Source of the DNA: Chitinophagales bacterium
GTDB taxonomy: Bacteria > Bacteroidota > Bacteroidia > Chitinophagales > UBA2359
Direction of reading: 5' to 3'
NCBI GenBank assembly: GCA_041392475.1
Contig: JAWKLZ010000002.1
Location: 1,434,501 to 1,498,500, forward strand
Length of the DNA stretch: 64,000 bases
Part shown: positions 8,835 to 17,461 of the stretch, one piece after another
Numbering within the stretch: position 1 is the stretch's first letter
Layout of the letters: every line of letters begins with the position of its first letter
Position numbers and translations under genes: made by a program
The notes under the pieces: model-generated
Databases searched by the model: none
Seen by the model: only the letters and a program-made list of their open reading frames with translations
Told to the model about the DNA's origin: nothing

Positions 8835-10694
8835 CTATCTCCCCAAATGCACCATCAACACCGATACATCAGAGGGTGAAACACCACTGATTCTGCTTGC
8901 TTGACCTAATGTGACAGGTTTGATGCTACCCAATTTTTCCCTTGCTTCCGAGGATAGCCCTTTTAGCTGCTCATAATCAAAAGAAGGGTTCAGTTTGATG
9001 TGTTCCAAACGGTTCATTTTTTCAGCAGTTTCCTGTTCTTTTTGGATGTAGTGGTCGTATTTTGCGCCAATTTCGACCTGCTCAATGGCTTCTGCCGAGT
9101 AATTTGCCATAAATTCACCAATCTTTGGCACTTGCGAAAGGGTTGCGATATCAATTTGTGGGCGGAGCAGAAGGTTGAAAACCTTCATTTTTTGACGTAG
9201 GGGAGGCGTACCCTTTGCCTCCAAAATACTATCTATTTCTTCTGGCGAAACGCTGAGATTCTCCAAGAAATACTTGATTTCTGCAGCACCGTTTTTCTTT
9301 GCTTCCATCCTATCGTATCTTTCTTTACTCGCCAAACCTATCTCATGACCAATGCCTGTAAGTCGCAAATCGGCATTGTCTTGTCTAAGTAAAATGCGGT
9401 ATTCTGCACGAGAAGTAAACATTCGATAGGGTTCTTCTGTCCCTTTGTTGATGAGGTCATCAATCAATACGCCAATGTAGGCATCTGAACGCTTCAAAAT
9501 CACTTCCTCCTCTCCTTTTGCTTTTCGGTGTGCGTTGATTCCTGCCATCAAACCTTGACAAGCGGCTTCCTCATAGCCTGTAGTTCCGTTGATTTGTCCT
9601 GCAAAAAATAGATTCTCGACCAACTTTGTTTCCAGAGTATGCTGCAACTGTATGGGTGGAAAGTAATCGTATTCGATGGCATATCCTGGTCGAAACATTT
9701 TGGCGTTTTCAAAACCAGGAATTAGCTTCATTGCCTTCATTTGCACATCTTCTGGTAATGATGTAGAAAAACCATTGAGGTAAATCTCTACGGTGTCCCA
9801 ACCTTCTGGCTCTACAAACAATTGATGCCTGTCACGCTCCGAAAAACGATTGATTTTGTCTTCAATTGAAGGACAATAGCGAGGTCCTACTCCTTTGATG
9901 CGCCCTGCAAACATGGGTGAGCGACTAAAACCTGTCTTCAATAAATCGTGAACATCAGAGTTCGTATAGGCAATCCAACAGTTTCTTTGTTTTGTTGGTA
10001 AGGGTGTATCGGTAAACGAAAATCGAGACGGAGGGTTATCTCCTTCTTGCACTTCCATCTTACTATAGTCAATACTTCTGCCATCTATTCTTGGTGGCGT
10101 TCCTGTTTTCATTCTTCCTGCCTCAAAACCCAACTCTACGAGTTGTGCAGTGATACCTGTCGCAGCTTTTTCGCCCGCTCTTCCACCGCCAAACCGCTTC
10201 TCTCCTATGTGAATGAGTCCATTTAGGAATGTGCCATTCGTCAAAACAACCGATTTGCCTGCTATCTCTATACCTAAACTTGTTTTTACCCCACAAACAC
10301 GTCCATCTTTTACAATTAAACCCACAACCATTTCTTGCCAAAAATCCAAATTAGGTGTTTGCTCCAATTGCAGTCGCCACTCGGCGGCGAACAACATTCG
10401 GTCATTTTGTGTGCGAGGACTCCACATTGCAGGGCCTTTGGACTTGTTCAACATTCTGAATTGAATCATCGTTTTATCTGTCACAATCCCAGAATATCCT
10501 CCCATTGCGTCAATCTCCCGTACTATCTGTCCTTTTGCCACGCCACCCATTGCAGGATTACAAGACATCTGCCCGATTGTCTGCATATTCATTGTGACCA
10601 ACAGCGTTTTTGAACCCAAATTTGCTGCTGCGGCTGCTGCTTCACAACCTGCATGACCACCTCCCACTACTATTACATCGTATTCTGCAAACAT
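8835..10694 (-). CDS. mnmG: tRNA uridine-5-carboxymethylaminomethyl modification enzyme MnmG
   Basis: A 619-residue FAD enzyme of normal length. With MnmE it installs the carboxymethylaminomethyl group on U34 of certain tRNAs. Visible features: the N-terminal dinucleotide-binding motif VVGGGHAGCEAA, the signature block GQMSCNPAMGGVAKGQ (about residues 41-56), the family segment GPAMWSPRTQNDR, the second signature GTTGYEEAACQG near residue 385, and the C-terminal helical domain that binds MnmE and tRNA (ending GVSPSDVSVLMVHLGR). The gene starts at an ATG and is preceded by the 316-bp region with the parS-like repeats. In many bacteria mnmG lies close to the replication origin; here the probable origin is about 50 kb to the right. 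Confidence 0.98.
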   Translation of the reverse strand: MFAEYDVIVVGGGHAGCEAAAAAANLGSKTLLVTMNMQTIGQMSCNPAMGGVAKGQIVREIDAMGGYSGIVTDKTMIQFRMLNKSKGPAMWSPRTQNDRMLFAAEWRLQLEQTPNLDFWQEMVVGLIVKDGRVCGVKTSLGIEIAGKSVVLTNGTFLNGLIHIGEKRFGGGRAGEKAATGITAQLVELGFEAGRMKTGTPPRIDGRSIDYSKMEVQEGDNPPSRFSFTDTPLPTKQRNCWIAYTNSDVHDLLKTGFSRSPMFAGRIKGVGPRYCPSIEDKINRFSERDRHQLFVEPEGWDTVEIYLNGFSTSLPEDVQMKAMKLIPGFENAKMFRPGYAIEYDYFPPIQLQHTLETKLVENLFFAGQINGTTGYEEAACQGLMAGINAHRKAKGEEEVILKRSDAYIGVLIDDLINKGTEEPYRMFTSRAEYRILLRQDNADLRLTGIGHEIGLASKERYDRMEAKKNGAAEIKYFLENLSVSPEEIDSILEAKGTPPLRQKMKVFNLLLRPQIDIATLSQVPKIGEFMANYSAEAIEQVEIGAKYDHYIQKEQETAEKMNRLEHIKLNPSFDYEQLKGLSSEAREKLGSIKPVTLGQASRISGVSPSDVSVLMVHLGR

Positions 10695-10836
10695 TTTTTT
10701 ATGCTTTATTAAGAGTCAAAACAAGATGTTCTGACTGTTCGTTTTATTTTTTTGAAAAACCATGAAATAAATCTTTCGACGTATTCCTCTCATCCACAAA
10801 AATAACAATTCTATCTGTACTGTTCTTTAGAAAATA

Positions 10837-10852
10837 TGTTCCCCGTAGAACA
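10837..10852. repeat. 16-bp parS-like inverted repeat, copy 1
   Basis: TGTTCCCCGTAGAACA, embedded in a wider dyad: ATATGTTC on the left is the exact inverse of GAACATAT on the right. The outer half-sites TGTTC/GAACA and the central CG match the bacterial parS consensus (TGTTTCACGTGAAACA), but the inner positions differ. It lies about 140 bp upstream of mnmG. Binding by ParB is inference. Confidence 0.45.
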
Positions 10853-10886
10853 TATTATTGTTGGAGCTTCAAAGGAGAACTATAAA

Positions 10887-10902
10887 TGTTCCCCGTAGAA
10901 CA
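10887..10902. repeat. 16-bp parS-like inverted repeat, copy 2
   Basis: An identical copy of the 16-bp element TGTTCCCCGTAGAACA, exactly 50 bp from the first. The flanking bases differ (TAAA on the left, ATTA on the right), so the conserved unit is the 16-mer. An exact 16-mer recurring at this spacing in AT-rich DNA is not expected by chance. Confidence 0.45.
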
Positions 10903-10939
10903 ATTATGGAAGAACAAGAACTTTCTCTATAAATGAAAA

Positions 10940-10980
10940 ATGGGAGAACAGCAAACAAAAAATTGCAGCTACTCTCCCAT
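10940..10980 (-). terminator. Rho-independent terminator of the AAA+ gene
   Basis: Read on the minus strand, ATGGGAGAG pairs with TTCTCCCAT (one G-T pair) and the stem is followed at once by TTTTTC. It begins 30 bp after the stop codon of the double AAA+ gene. Confidence 0.8.
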
Positions 10981-11010
10981 CTCTTTTTGAAGTTTGTTTA
11001 GACTAAGCCT

Positions 11011-13641
11011 TTACGATGTTGTGCTGCCTGTTCGAGTAAATCCCAAACGTTTTCTTCCACCACTTACTGCTTTTCTCTCGTCAAACATTTCGACATCCAT
11101 CAAAATGATATTTTTTAGCATTTCATCTGTTCGTTCTTCTTTTGGCATTGCAGCCAATCTTAGATTTTGATTTTTGATAATTTCGTCAATCGTTTTCACT
11201 ACTGTTCGACCATTGCCAAAGAATGAATCTTTGGTGGCTTGCAAGTAGCCCAAATATCTACGAAGGTGTGTTTTTGCATCTTCTTCGATGGTATAACCTT
11301 CTTTCTCGATTTTTCTGACTGCAATTTCAAGGAGCGATTTCACAGAGAAATCTTCAAAGACCAACAATCTATCAAAACGGGATTTGAATCCAGGATTTGA
11401 TTCCAAGAAAGATTTCATAGGGTCAGGATATCCTGCCACTACTACAGCAAATTGTCCTTTTTGATCTTCCATTCGTTTGATTAAAGTTTCGATGGCTTCT
11501 TTACCAAAATCTGTTTGTCCACGTTGTGTGAGTGCGTAAGCTTCATCAATGAACAAAACACCACCGATTGCAGCATCAATTTTTTCAGAAGTTTTCAATG
11601 CCGTTTGTCCAACATAACCTGCTACCAAACTATGCCGATCACATTCTACGAGATGTCCTCTTTCTAAAACACCCAAAGCTTTGAATATACCAGACAAGAT
11701 TCGGGCAACTGTTGTTTTACCTGTTCCTGGGTTTCCTGTGAATACAGAGTGTAGCGAAAATTTGTTGAGCACGTCCTTCCCTATCTCTCTATAAAAACGA
11801 ACCAACTGTACCAACTCCGAAATTTCTTTTTTCACTTCTGCCAATCCTACCAAAGCATTCAATTCTTCCAAAGATTCTGCAAGCAGTTCTTCATTGATTG
11901 GAATATCTGGCAGTGTCTTTTCTTTTTGTTTGAATATTTTTTCAAAATCCTCTACTATCAAAGTTGACAAATCTTCTTTTGACAAACTCTTTGGACTTTC
12001 CTGCTTCATCACCCTCAATCCCAAATTGATTTTGGCTTCGCTAATGAGTGAATTAACATAGCGTGCATTTCCAAAAAATCGGTCTCTGGTTCGATATGCT
12101 TCTACAATCTTGCTGTATAAAAATGCTTTTGATTGAGGTGTTAATAAAATGTTTCGTTTGTTTGCAGCATACTCGGCAATGTCTGCCAACTCTTGAGGAA
12201 TGTAATCAGGGAATTCAAACCATTGTGTAAAACGAGATTTCAAGCCTGGATTAGCATCCATAAATGTTCTCATCTCACTAGGATAACCTGCAACAATAAT
12301 GGATAAATCTCCCGTTCCATCGGACATTTCTTTTACAAGAATTTCTATGACTTCTCTACCGAAATCTTTGAGATCGTCTTTTGCACGAGCCAAACTGTAT
12401 GCTTCATCAATAAACAAAATTCCGCCTCTTGCATTTTTGATAGCTTCCTTTACTTTTGGCGCAGTTTGTCCGATATACTCACCTACCAAGTCCGCACGAT
12501 CCACTTCATGGACATGACCTTTGGATAGCAAGCCCATGTGTTTGTAAATTCGACCCAACATATTTGCTACCGTTGTTTTACCTGTACCTGGGTTTCCTGT
12601 AAAAACTGCATGAAGGTTTATTTTTTGAGCATCCTCAAAACCTTTCTCTATTCTGATTTTGACAAACTTTAGATACTCCGCATATTCTTTGATGCGTTGT
12701 TTCACCGTTTGAAGCCCAATCAAGGCTTCCAAGTCAGACATTACTTCTTCAAAAGTTTGCGGTTGTTCTTGTTCTTTAGGAATCAACTTTGCACCAGTGC
12801 TGGGGATCAATGCCTCAGACATACCTTCTTCAAAAGCATCTGAAACCTCAAAGGGTAAAATAGCTACCAAATGATCCATGAAAATGATTTCAAGGGTATA
12901 ATTATCGTGAAACCATGTGCCTTTGTCATTTGAACCCCATCCTGACGTGATGGTATAGGTTTTGTCCGTAGGTTTGATATGAAATACTTCAACGGTTTCT
13001 CCCTTCAATTGATGGGCATCGTTGTAAAATTTGAAGAAGACCTCACAGTTCCATGCCTTTTCTACTACCAAGTTTTGCATGGCAAATTCTACAAAAACAT
13101 AACGAGCATTTTTTCCGTCAAATCCTTTATAATATGTTCTACTATTTATAGGAATATTATTATCAGGGCCTTCATAAAGCTTTATAGATTCAATAGAAAA
13201 ATATGGGTTATTATCTTCGGTAACGACTCCTACATCTTCTACCCAAAACTTTTGACTTGCAATTAGCTTCCCTTCGATATAGGCTTCCCAAAGATAAGTG
13301 CCTTTCTTCCAGTACAAGCCAGTTTTTTTATTGCCCCATCCTTCACGGATATACACAATATTAGATTCCTTACTCACCTCTTTCACCGAAGTAAGTTTAC
13401 AAAGTTCTTGCTTCTTCGTTCCTCGAAGCGCAAAGGCTTTCAGCGTAACCTCCATTTTCCAATCTTCCTGATCGAATAATTTATTGTAGAATGAAAATTC
13501 TGCATAAATATACGATGCTTCTGACCGATCAAATACACGACGGTATTTCTTCTGTTCATTGGCAAGCCACTCCGAAGAACCATATATTTTGAGGTCTCTA
13601 AATTTATAGGCGATAAATGAGGTATCTTTTTTCTCTGACAT
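11011..13641 (-). CDS. Double AAA+ ATPase, CbxX/CfqX (SpoVK-like) family, with repeated N-terminal domain
   Basis: An 876-residue protein (ATG at 13641; an upstream TTG is less likely). Two AAA+ modules of the CbxX/CfqX type follow each other. Module 1 has Walker A GNPGTGKTT near residue 350 and Walker B GILFIDEAYSL; module 2 has a second GNPGTGKTT near 635 and GVLFIDEAYAL. Both carry the family GYPxxM and arginine-containing NPGxKSRF segments. The first 270 residues form two copies of a beta-rich domain, each with a GWG turn (IREGWGNKKTG and ITSGWGSNDKG) and ending in a short hydrophobic strand. That N-terminus is not part of typical SpoVK or CbbX and probably selects the client. CbbX-like proteins remodel protein complexes; the target here is unknown. 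The gene stands alone with its own terminator. Confidence 0.9.
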   Translation of the reverse strand: MSEKKDTSFIAYKFRDLKIYGSSEWLANEQKKYRRVFDRSEASYIYAEFSFYNKLFDQEDWKMEVTLKAFALRGTKKQELCKLTSVKEVSKESNIVYIREGWGNKKTGLYWKKGTYLWEAYIEGKLIASQKFWVEDVGVVTEDNNPYFSIESIKLYEGPDNNIPINSRTYYKGFDGKNARYVFVEFAMQNLVVEKAWNCEVFFKFYNDAHQLKGETVEVFHIKPTDKTYTITSGWGSNDKGTWFHDNYTLEIIFMDHLVAILPFEVSDAFEEGMSEALIPSTGAKLIPKEQEQPQTFEEVMSDLEALIGLQTVKQRIKEYAEYLKFVKIRIEKGFEDAQKINLHAVFTGNPGTGKTTVANMLGRIYKHMGLLSKGHVHEVDRADLVGEYIGQTAPKVKEAIKNARGGILFIDEAYSLARAKDDLKDFGREVIEILVKEMSDGTGDLSIIVAGYPSEMRTFMDANPGLKSRFTQWFEFPDYIPQELADIAEYAANKRNILLTPQSKAFLYSKIVEAYRTRDRFFGNARYVNSLISEAKINLGLRVMKQESPKSLSKEDLSTLIVEDFEKIFKQKEKTLPDIPINEELLAESLEELNALVGLAEVKKEISELVQLVRFYREIGKDVLNKFSLHSVFTGNPGTGKTTVARILSGIFKALGVLERGHLVECDRHSLVAGYVGQTALKTSEKIDAAIGGVLFIDEAYALTQRGQTDFGKEAIETLIKRMEDQKGQFAVVVAGYPDPMKSFLESNPGFKSRFDRLLVFEDFSVKSLLEIAVRKIEKEGYTIEEDAKTHLRRYLGYLQATKDSFFGNGRTVVKTIDEIIKNQNLRLAAMPKEERTDEMLKNIILMDVEMFDERKAVSGGRKRLGFTRTGSTTS

Positions 13642-14048
13642 AATGTACAAGTTACTTATTTGTGTCGCTATTCTTAAACGGCAAACAACAAGCCAAGTTG
13701 TGAATTACTAAGAATTAAAAAATTCAATGTGTGATGTCTTTGACATTCATTTACTATTAATGCCAATATTGATTTTTTAGTTTCCATTCAAGGTTAAAAA
13801 CAGCTAAAACATCAAAAATACTAAAAATTACCCAACCCTGCTTGTAAATGAACTGTTAAATAAAAACGAAAAAGGCATCTTGCAATTTTTAAAGTGCAGA
13901 TGCCTTCAGATTTTGATTAAAACAAACTATTGCAGTGATTAGCAATGAGTGACCCACATGTAGCTTTTCAAAAAAAAGAACAATGAAAGGACTCTAATTA
14001 CTTTGACTTTTTTCTAAAATGGAACTTTCTTGTTTTTTGACTTTGAAA
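13642..14048. other. Intergenic region between transglycosylase and AAA+ genes
   Basis: About 400 bp. It holds the terminator at 13872-13906 for the transglycosylase gene and must contain the AAA+ promoter. Nothing else was recognised; no ORF here looks coding. Confidence 0.5.
13872..13906 (-). terminator. Rho-independent terminator of the transglycosylase gene
   Basis: On the minus strand AAGGCATCTGCA pairs with TGCAAGATGCCTT (one bulged base), followed by a T-rich run TTTTTCGTTTTT. It lies about 140 bp downstream of the stop codon at 14049. Confidence 0.75.
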
Positions 14049-14774
14049 TTAGCGACCGATTCCTCCCCAAAAACTTTTGTTTGCTTTCTCTTCTCCACCC
14101 AATGAAGCCATGTAGGCCGTAGGATAAATTCGTTTTACGAACTTGTCAATATCTTGAACAGTCACCCGACCGTCTTTGTCCTCATCCAGTCCCGAATTCA
14201 TTTTGTACGCAGCCGAAGGTTGCTCATACAAGCTAAAGCAATATTCCTCTTCCAAAGCACGAGGATACAAAATAGCAAGGTACAAATCGGTCAAACTTTC
14301 GTATTGTCGGTGCAATTTTCGTTTGGCATCCAAGTATTTGTACACAAAATCCAACTGCTCTATGTGATTCATATTCCGTAGTTTTTCTACCGTAATGTTA
14401 AAATCCTTTGCAGTAGCAGGCATCCATTGAATCAAACCTGTTGCGCCACTGCCTTTGTGATTTGATACAGACGCATCAAACCGAGATTCAGCGTGCATGA
14501 CAGCCATCAACCATTCAGGAGCAATTTTTAAATCATCACAAACCTGCCTTACTTTTTCTTCAAAAGCATTTGAGTTGTAAACATATTTTTCGGCTTGATC
14601 CAATAGATACAAAGACGGTTCTGCAATCGCTTCAGCTACAGCAGTAGGGGCTTTGTTCGAGACATTCATCAAACGATAGGTGAAGATGTTACTCAACACG
14701 ATAAACAAAAGTAAAAAGCCAAAAGATTTGACATTGAGTTGGACATTTTGATTCCATTTTAGAAGTTGTTTCAT
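14049..14774 (-). CDS. Membrane-anchored lytic transglycosylase with EF-hand loop
   Basis: A 241-residue protein with one N-terminal transmembrane helix (residues 17-36) and a periplasmic SLT-type domain. The catalytic glutamate is Glu96 in HAESRFD, followed by the family signature GATGLIQWMP (110-119). It should cleave peptidoglycan between N-acetylmuramic acid and N-acetylglucosamine. Near the C-terminus residues 197-208 (DEDKDGRVTVQD) form a canonical calcium-binding EF-hand loop with D1, D3, D5, G6, T9 and D12, which is unusual for this enzyme class and suggests calcium-dependent folding or a dockerin-like half-repeat. The domain is short, and the Tyr and Gln positions after the catalytic core are consistent with an active enzyme. 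It is monocistronic. Confidence 0.85.
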   Translation of the reverse strand: MKQLLKWNQNVQLNVKSFGFLLLFIVLSNIFTYRLMNVSNKAPTAVAEAIAEPSLYLLDQAEKYVYNSNAFEEKVRQVCDDLKIAPEWLMAVMHAESRFDASVSNHKGSGATGLIQWMPATAKDFNITVEKLRNMNHIEQLDFVYKYLDAKRKLHRQYESLTDLYLAILYPRALEEEYCFSLYEQPSAAYKMNSGLDEDKDGRVTVQDIDKFVKRIYPTAYMASLGGEEKANKSFWGGIGR

Positions 14775-15149
14775 CTTATTAAAATTTTGAAGGTTAGCAA
14801 AGGAAAGTCACATCTAAACTTGCTTGACAACAAATTTAGTATTTTGCTAAGAAATTAGCAAATCTTTTGCCAACTTTTAATTTTTAATAACACATCTTTA
14901 GAAAAAATTTCTTCAAAACTATAAAAATATAATGCCAACAACTTTATGATTTTCAAAATTTTAACCAAAAAAATAAAGCATTCTTATTTCAAGAATAAGA
15001 TACTAAAATAATTAGTTTTTTTTAAAAAAAATCACTTCAACAGAAATAATAACAACCGTTAACATCAAAGAGCCAAGTACTTTCTGCTACTGCAAAAAAT
15101 ACTTGGCCCTTTGTTATATAAATAGAAGATACACTTCAACGGTCTTCCA
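14775..15149. other. AT-rich intergenic region
   Basis: 375 bp between the MFS carrier (stop at 15150) and the transglycosylase start (14774). It contains the hairpin at 15072-15107 and long A/T runs around 15000-15040. No coding signal was seen. Confidence 0.5.
15072..15107 (-). terminator. Hairpin terminator of the MFS gene
   Basis: GCCAAGTA and TACTTGGC form a perfect 8-bp stem (extendable by AAAG/CTTT with one mismatch) 42 bp downstream of the MFS stop codon. The T-run after it on the minus strand is short (CTTTGATG), so it may be a weak terminator. Confidence 0.55.
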
Positions 15150-16427
15150 TTAATGATTTGCACTCATCACTACTTTTTCCTTATTTCTAGTATAAAAATA
15201 CAACCCTCCAAAAGCAACTGTCAGTAAAACAGGTATCCAGACCATGGCAGACAAAATTTCGGGGCCCGCCAATACTTGCGCCTGAGCAAATTGATTTGCC
15301 ATTTCTGTTCCTTGTTCTGCACTTTGGTAAGTAGATAAATCGGCGCCAGCAGGTAAATGTGAAGACAAATTGCTGTCATACATGCGCCCCATGATTGGGA
15401 AAAAGATAGAATTGGCAAACATCCCTGCTCCACCTATTAATGAAAGCCCAATTGCTCCTGTTCTAGGAATGTATTCTGCTACGAAACCAATCATTGTAGG
15501 CCAAAAGTAAGTTACTCCTACTGCAAAAACGCCTGCTGCCACAAACAACATATTTCCTGAAAGAGTGCTAAGTAGATACAACCCTATTGCAGCCAAAATA
15601 GAGGAAATCAACAACACTCCAGCAGGCGACATTCTATGCACCACAGGACCAGCCATTCCTCGACCAACAGCCATGATACCACTGATAAAGACGAGCAATA
15701 ACAAGGAATTATCTGTGACGTTGGCCAATAATACACCAATCCATTGATTCGTTCCCAACTCTGTAACCGCCGTTCCGAACATACAAATCACCATAAAAAT
15801 AAATAATGGATTCAACAATGCTTGATACATTTCGCCCGTACTCACACCTTTCGCCACTCGTTCGGTAACAGGAAATGCCTGTCCAAAAAATAGAACTCCA
15901 TACATTGCAGCAGGAATCAACATCGTTGCCATTTGCACTTGCCAACCAACTCCGGCATTCCCCAAAAAGTAAGCGACCAATCCTCCAATGACCAAACCAC
16001 CAGGAAACCATATATGAAAATGATTGAGTTTGGTCGTTTTATTATCAGGATACATACTGGCAATCAATGGATTACAAACAGCTTCAACCAAACCATTTGC
16101 GATACCGATGAGTAGAGTTGAAAAGAAAAGCGACCAAAATCCTCCTGCCAAAATTGTCATTACAATACCGATAACATGGCTAAAAAATGCAGCATACATT
16201 AGTTTTCTCATTCCTATCAAATCCACGAGTGCGCCTCCAATAATTACCGCCAATGGAAAACCCCAAAAGGCTGTTCCTGCAATCCAGCCCAGTTCTTCTG
16301 TATTCAGCCCAAAATCAATTCCAAGTTGTCCCAACATTCCCGCACGAATGGCAAAAGTCATTGACGTAACGACCAATGCAAGGCAACTGGCTACAAAAAG
16401 TTTGTTTGTGTTTACTGTTTGTCCCAT
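15150..16427 (-). CDS. Major facilitator superfamily transporter
   Basis: A 425-residue protein with about twelve hydrophobic helices and little else. The loop between helices 2 and 3 has the MFS-type motif GGALVDLIGMRKLM (G-x-x-x-D-x-x-G-x-R-K). A conserved acidic/polar pair in helix 4 (GIANGLVEAVCNPLI) and the motif FHIWFPGG in helix 5 recall the sugar/H+ symporters of the FHS type, but no substrate can be named with confidence. It follows the rhomboid gene by 118 bp in the same direction, so co-transcription is possible but not certain. It probably moves a small organic solute across the inner membrane. Confidence 0.85.
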   Translation of the reverse strand: MGQTVNTNKLFVASCLALVVTSMTFAIRAGMLGQLGIDFGLNTEELGWIAGTAFWGFPLAVIIGGALVDLIGMRKLMYAAFFSHVIGIVMTILAGGFWSLFFSTLLIGIANGLVEAVCNPLIASMYPDNKTTKLNHFHIWFPGGLVIGGLVAYFLGNAGVGWQVQMATMLIPAAMYGVLFFGQAFPVTERVAKGVSTGEMYQALLNPLFIFMVICMFGTAVTELGTNQWIGVLLANVTDNSLLLLVFISGIMAVGRGMAGPVVHRMSPAGVLLISSILAAIGLYLLSTLSGNMLFVAAGVFAVGVTYFWPTMIGFVAEYIPRTGAIGLSLIGGAGMFANSIFFPIMGRMYDSNLSSHLPAGADLSTYQSAEQGTEMANQFAQAQVLAGPEILSAMVWIPVLLTVAFGGLYFYTRNKEKVVMSANH

Positions 16428-16545
16428 AGTATTTGTTTGTTTATTTTTTTGATTATCAGTAATATCTGACAGAAGATTTTGAAGAAAAAGAAAGGTTTTG
16501 AAGTAATGGTATCACAAGTTAAGGAAAAACTATTTTTGATGAAAT

Positions 16546-17220
16546 TTAATCATATATCGCCAGTTCTTTTTTAATAGTAGTTGCTCTAAAAAAAAATCCT
16601 GCAACTACGCCAAATGCAAAACCGCCAACATGTGCCCACCAAGCGACCGTTTCTGCTTCCTCCAACAACGGATCCAAAGACCCCATGCCACTAAGGATCT
16701 GTTGTACAATCCAAAATCCTAAGAAGAAAATGGCTGCAATACGAATGGAAGTAATGAAAAACACCAATACCTTGATGCGAGAATAGGGAAACATCACAAT
16801 GTAAGCACCTAATACTGCAGATATAGCTCCGCTGGCACCAATCATTGGAGCACCACTATTGGCATTGAAGTAAATATGGCCAAAAACAGCTGCAATACCA
16901 CCTAAAACATAGAAAATCAAAAACTTAAAATTCCCGATACTTGCTTCAATGTTGTCTGCAAAAACCCATAAAAAAAGCATATTCCCAATCAAGTGCATCC
17001 ATCCACCATGCAAAAACATGGAAGTCAGAAGCGTAAATTCATCTTGCCCGTTCAAAACTTCTATTGGGCGTGCGCCGTATTCCAACACAAACGCATCTAA
17101 TTCTGGGATCGGCAAAGTAAGTTGATACAAAAAAATAAGCACATTCACTGCAATAAATGAATAACTGAACAGTGGTGTATATCCACCCTTTACTTGGTCG
17201 TCACCAATTGGAAAAATCAT
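16546..17220 (-). CDS. Rhomboid family intramembrane serine protease
   Basis: A 224-residue protein with about six transmembrane helices. The catalytic dyad is visible: Ser130 in the GASGAISAVLG motif and His197 in WWAHVGGFAFG. The oxyanion-site residues His76 and Asn80 (HGGWMHLIGNMLFLWVFADN) and the R/D pair before helix 2 also fit. Rhomboids cleave transmembrane segments within the membrane; the substrate here is unknown. Length and the early MIFPIGDD opening are typical of Bacteroidota members. The divergent gltD gene starts 241 bp away. Confidence 0.95.
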   Translation of the reverse strand: MIFPIGDDQVKGGYTPLFSYSFIAVNVLIFLYQLTLPIPELDAFVLEYGARPIEVLNGQDEFTLLTSMFLHGGWMHLIGNMLFLWVFADNIEASIGNFKFLIFYVLGGIAAVFGHIYFNANSGAPMIGASGAISAVLGAYIVMFPYSRIKVLVFFITSIRIAAIFFLGFWIVQQILSGMGSLDPLLEEAETVAWWAHVGGFAFGVVAGFFFRATTIKKELAIYD

Positions 17221-17461
17221 AGCGGTAGTATAATGTTGTTGGCTAAAAATATTTCAGAGCAATTTACAAAAATTATGAATAGCTGTATGATTGTAAGTGG
17301 AGAGAATTGTAAAATTGAAGGAAGCAAACGTGTTCTCTTCATACAGTTATAGAGGCATCTCATTATTTCATTTTAAATTTTTCTTGATTATTCGGTTTTA
17401 TTTTATCATTTTTGCAATAATTTGTGCTTTTAATTTAAAAATTCGCAAAAAAGACAAGTAG

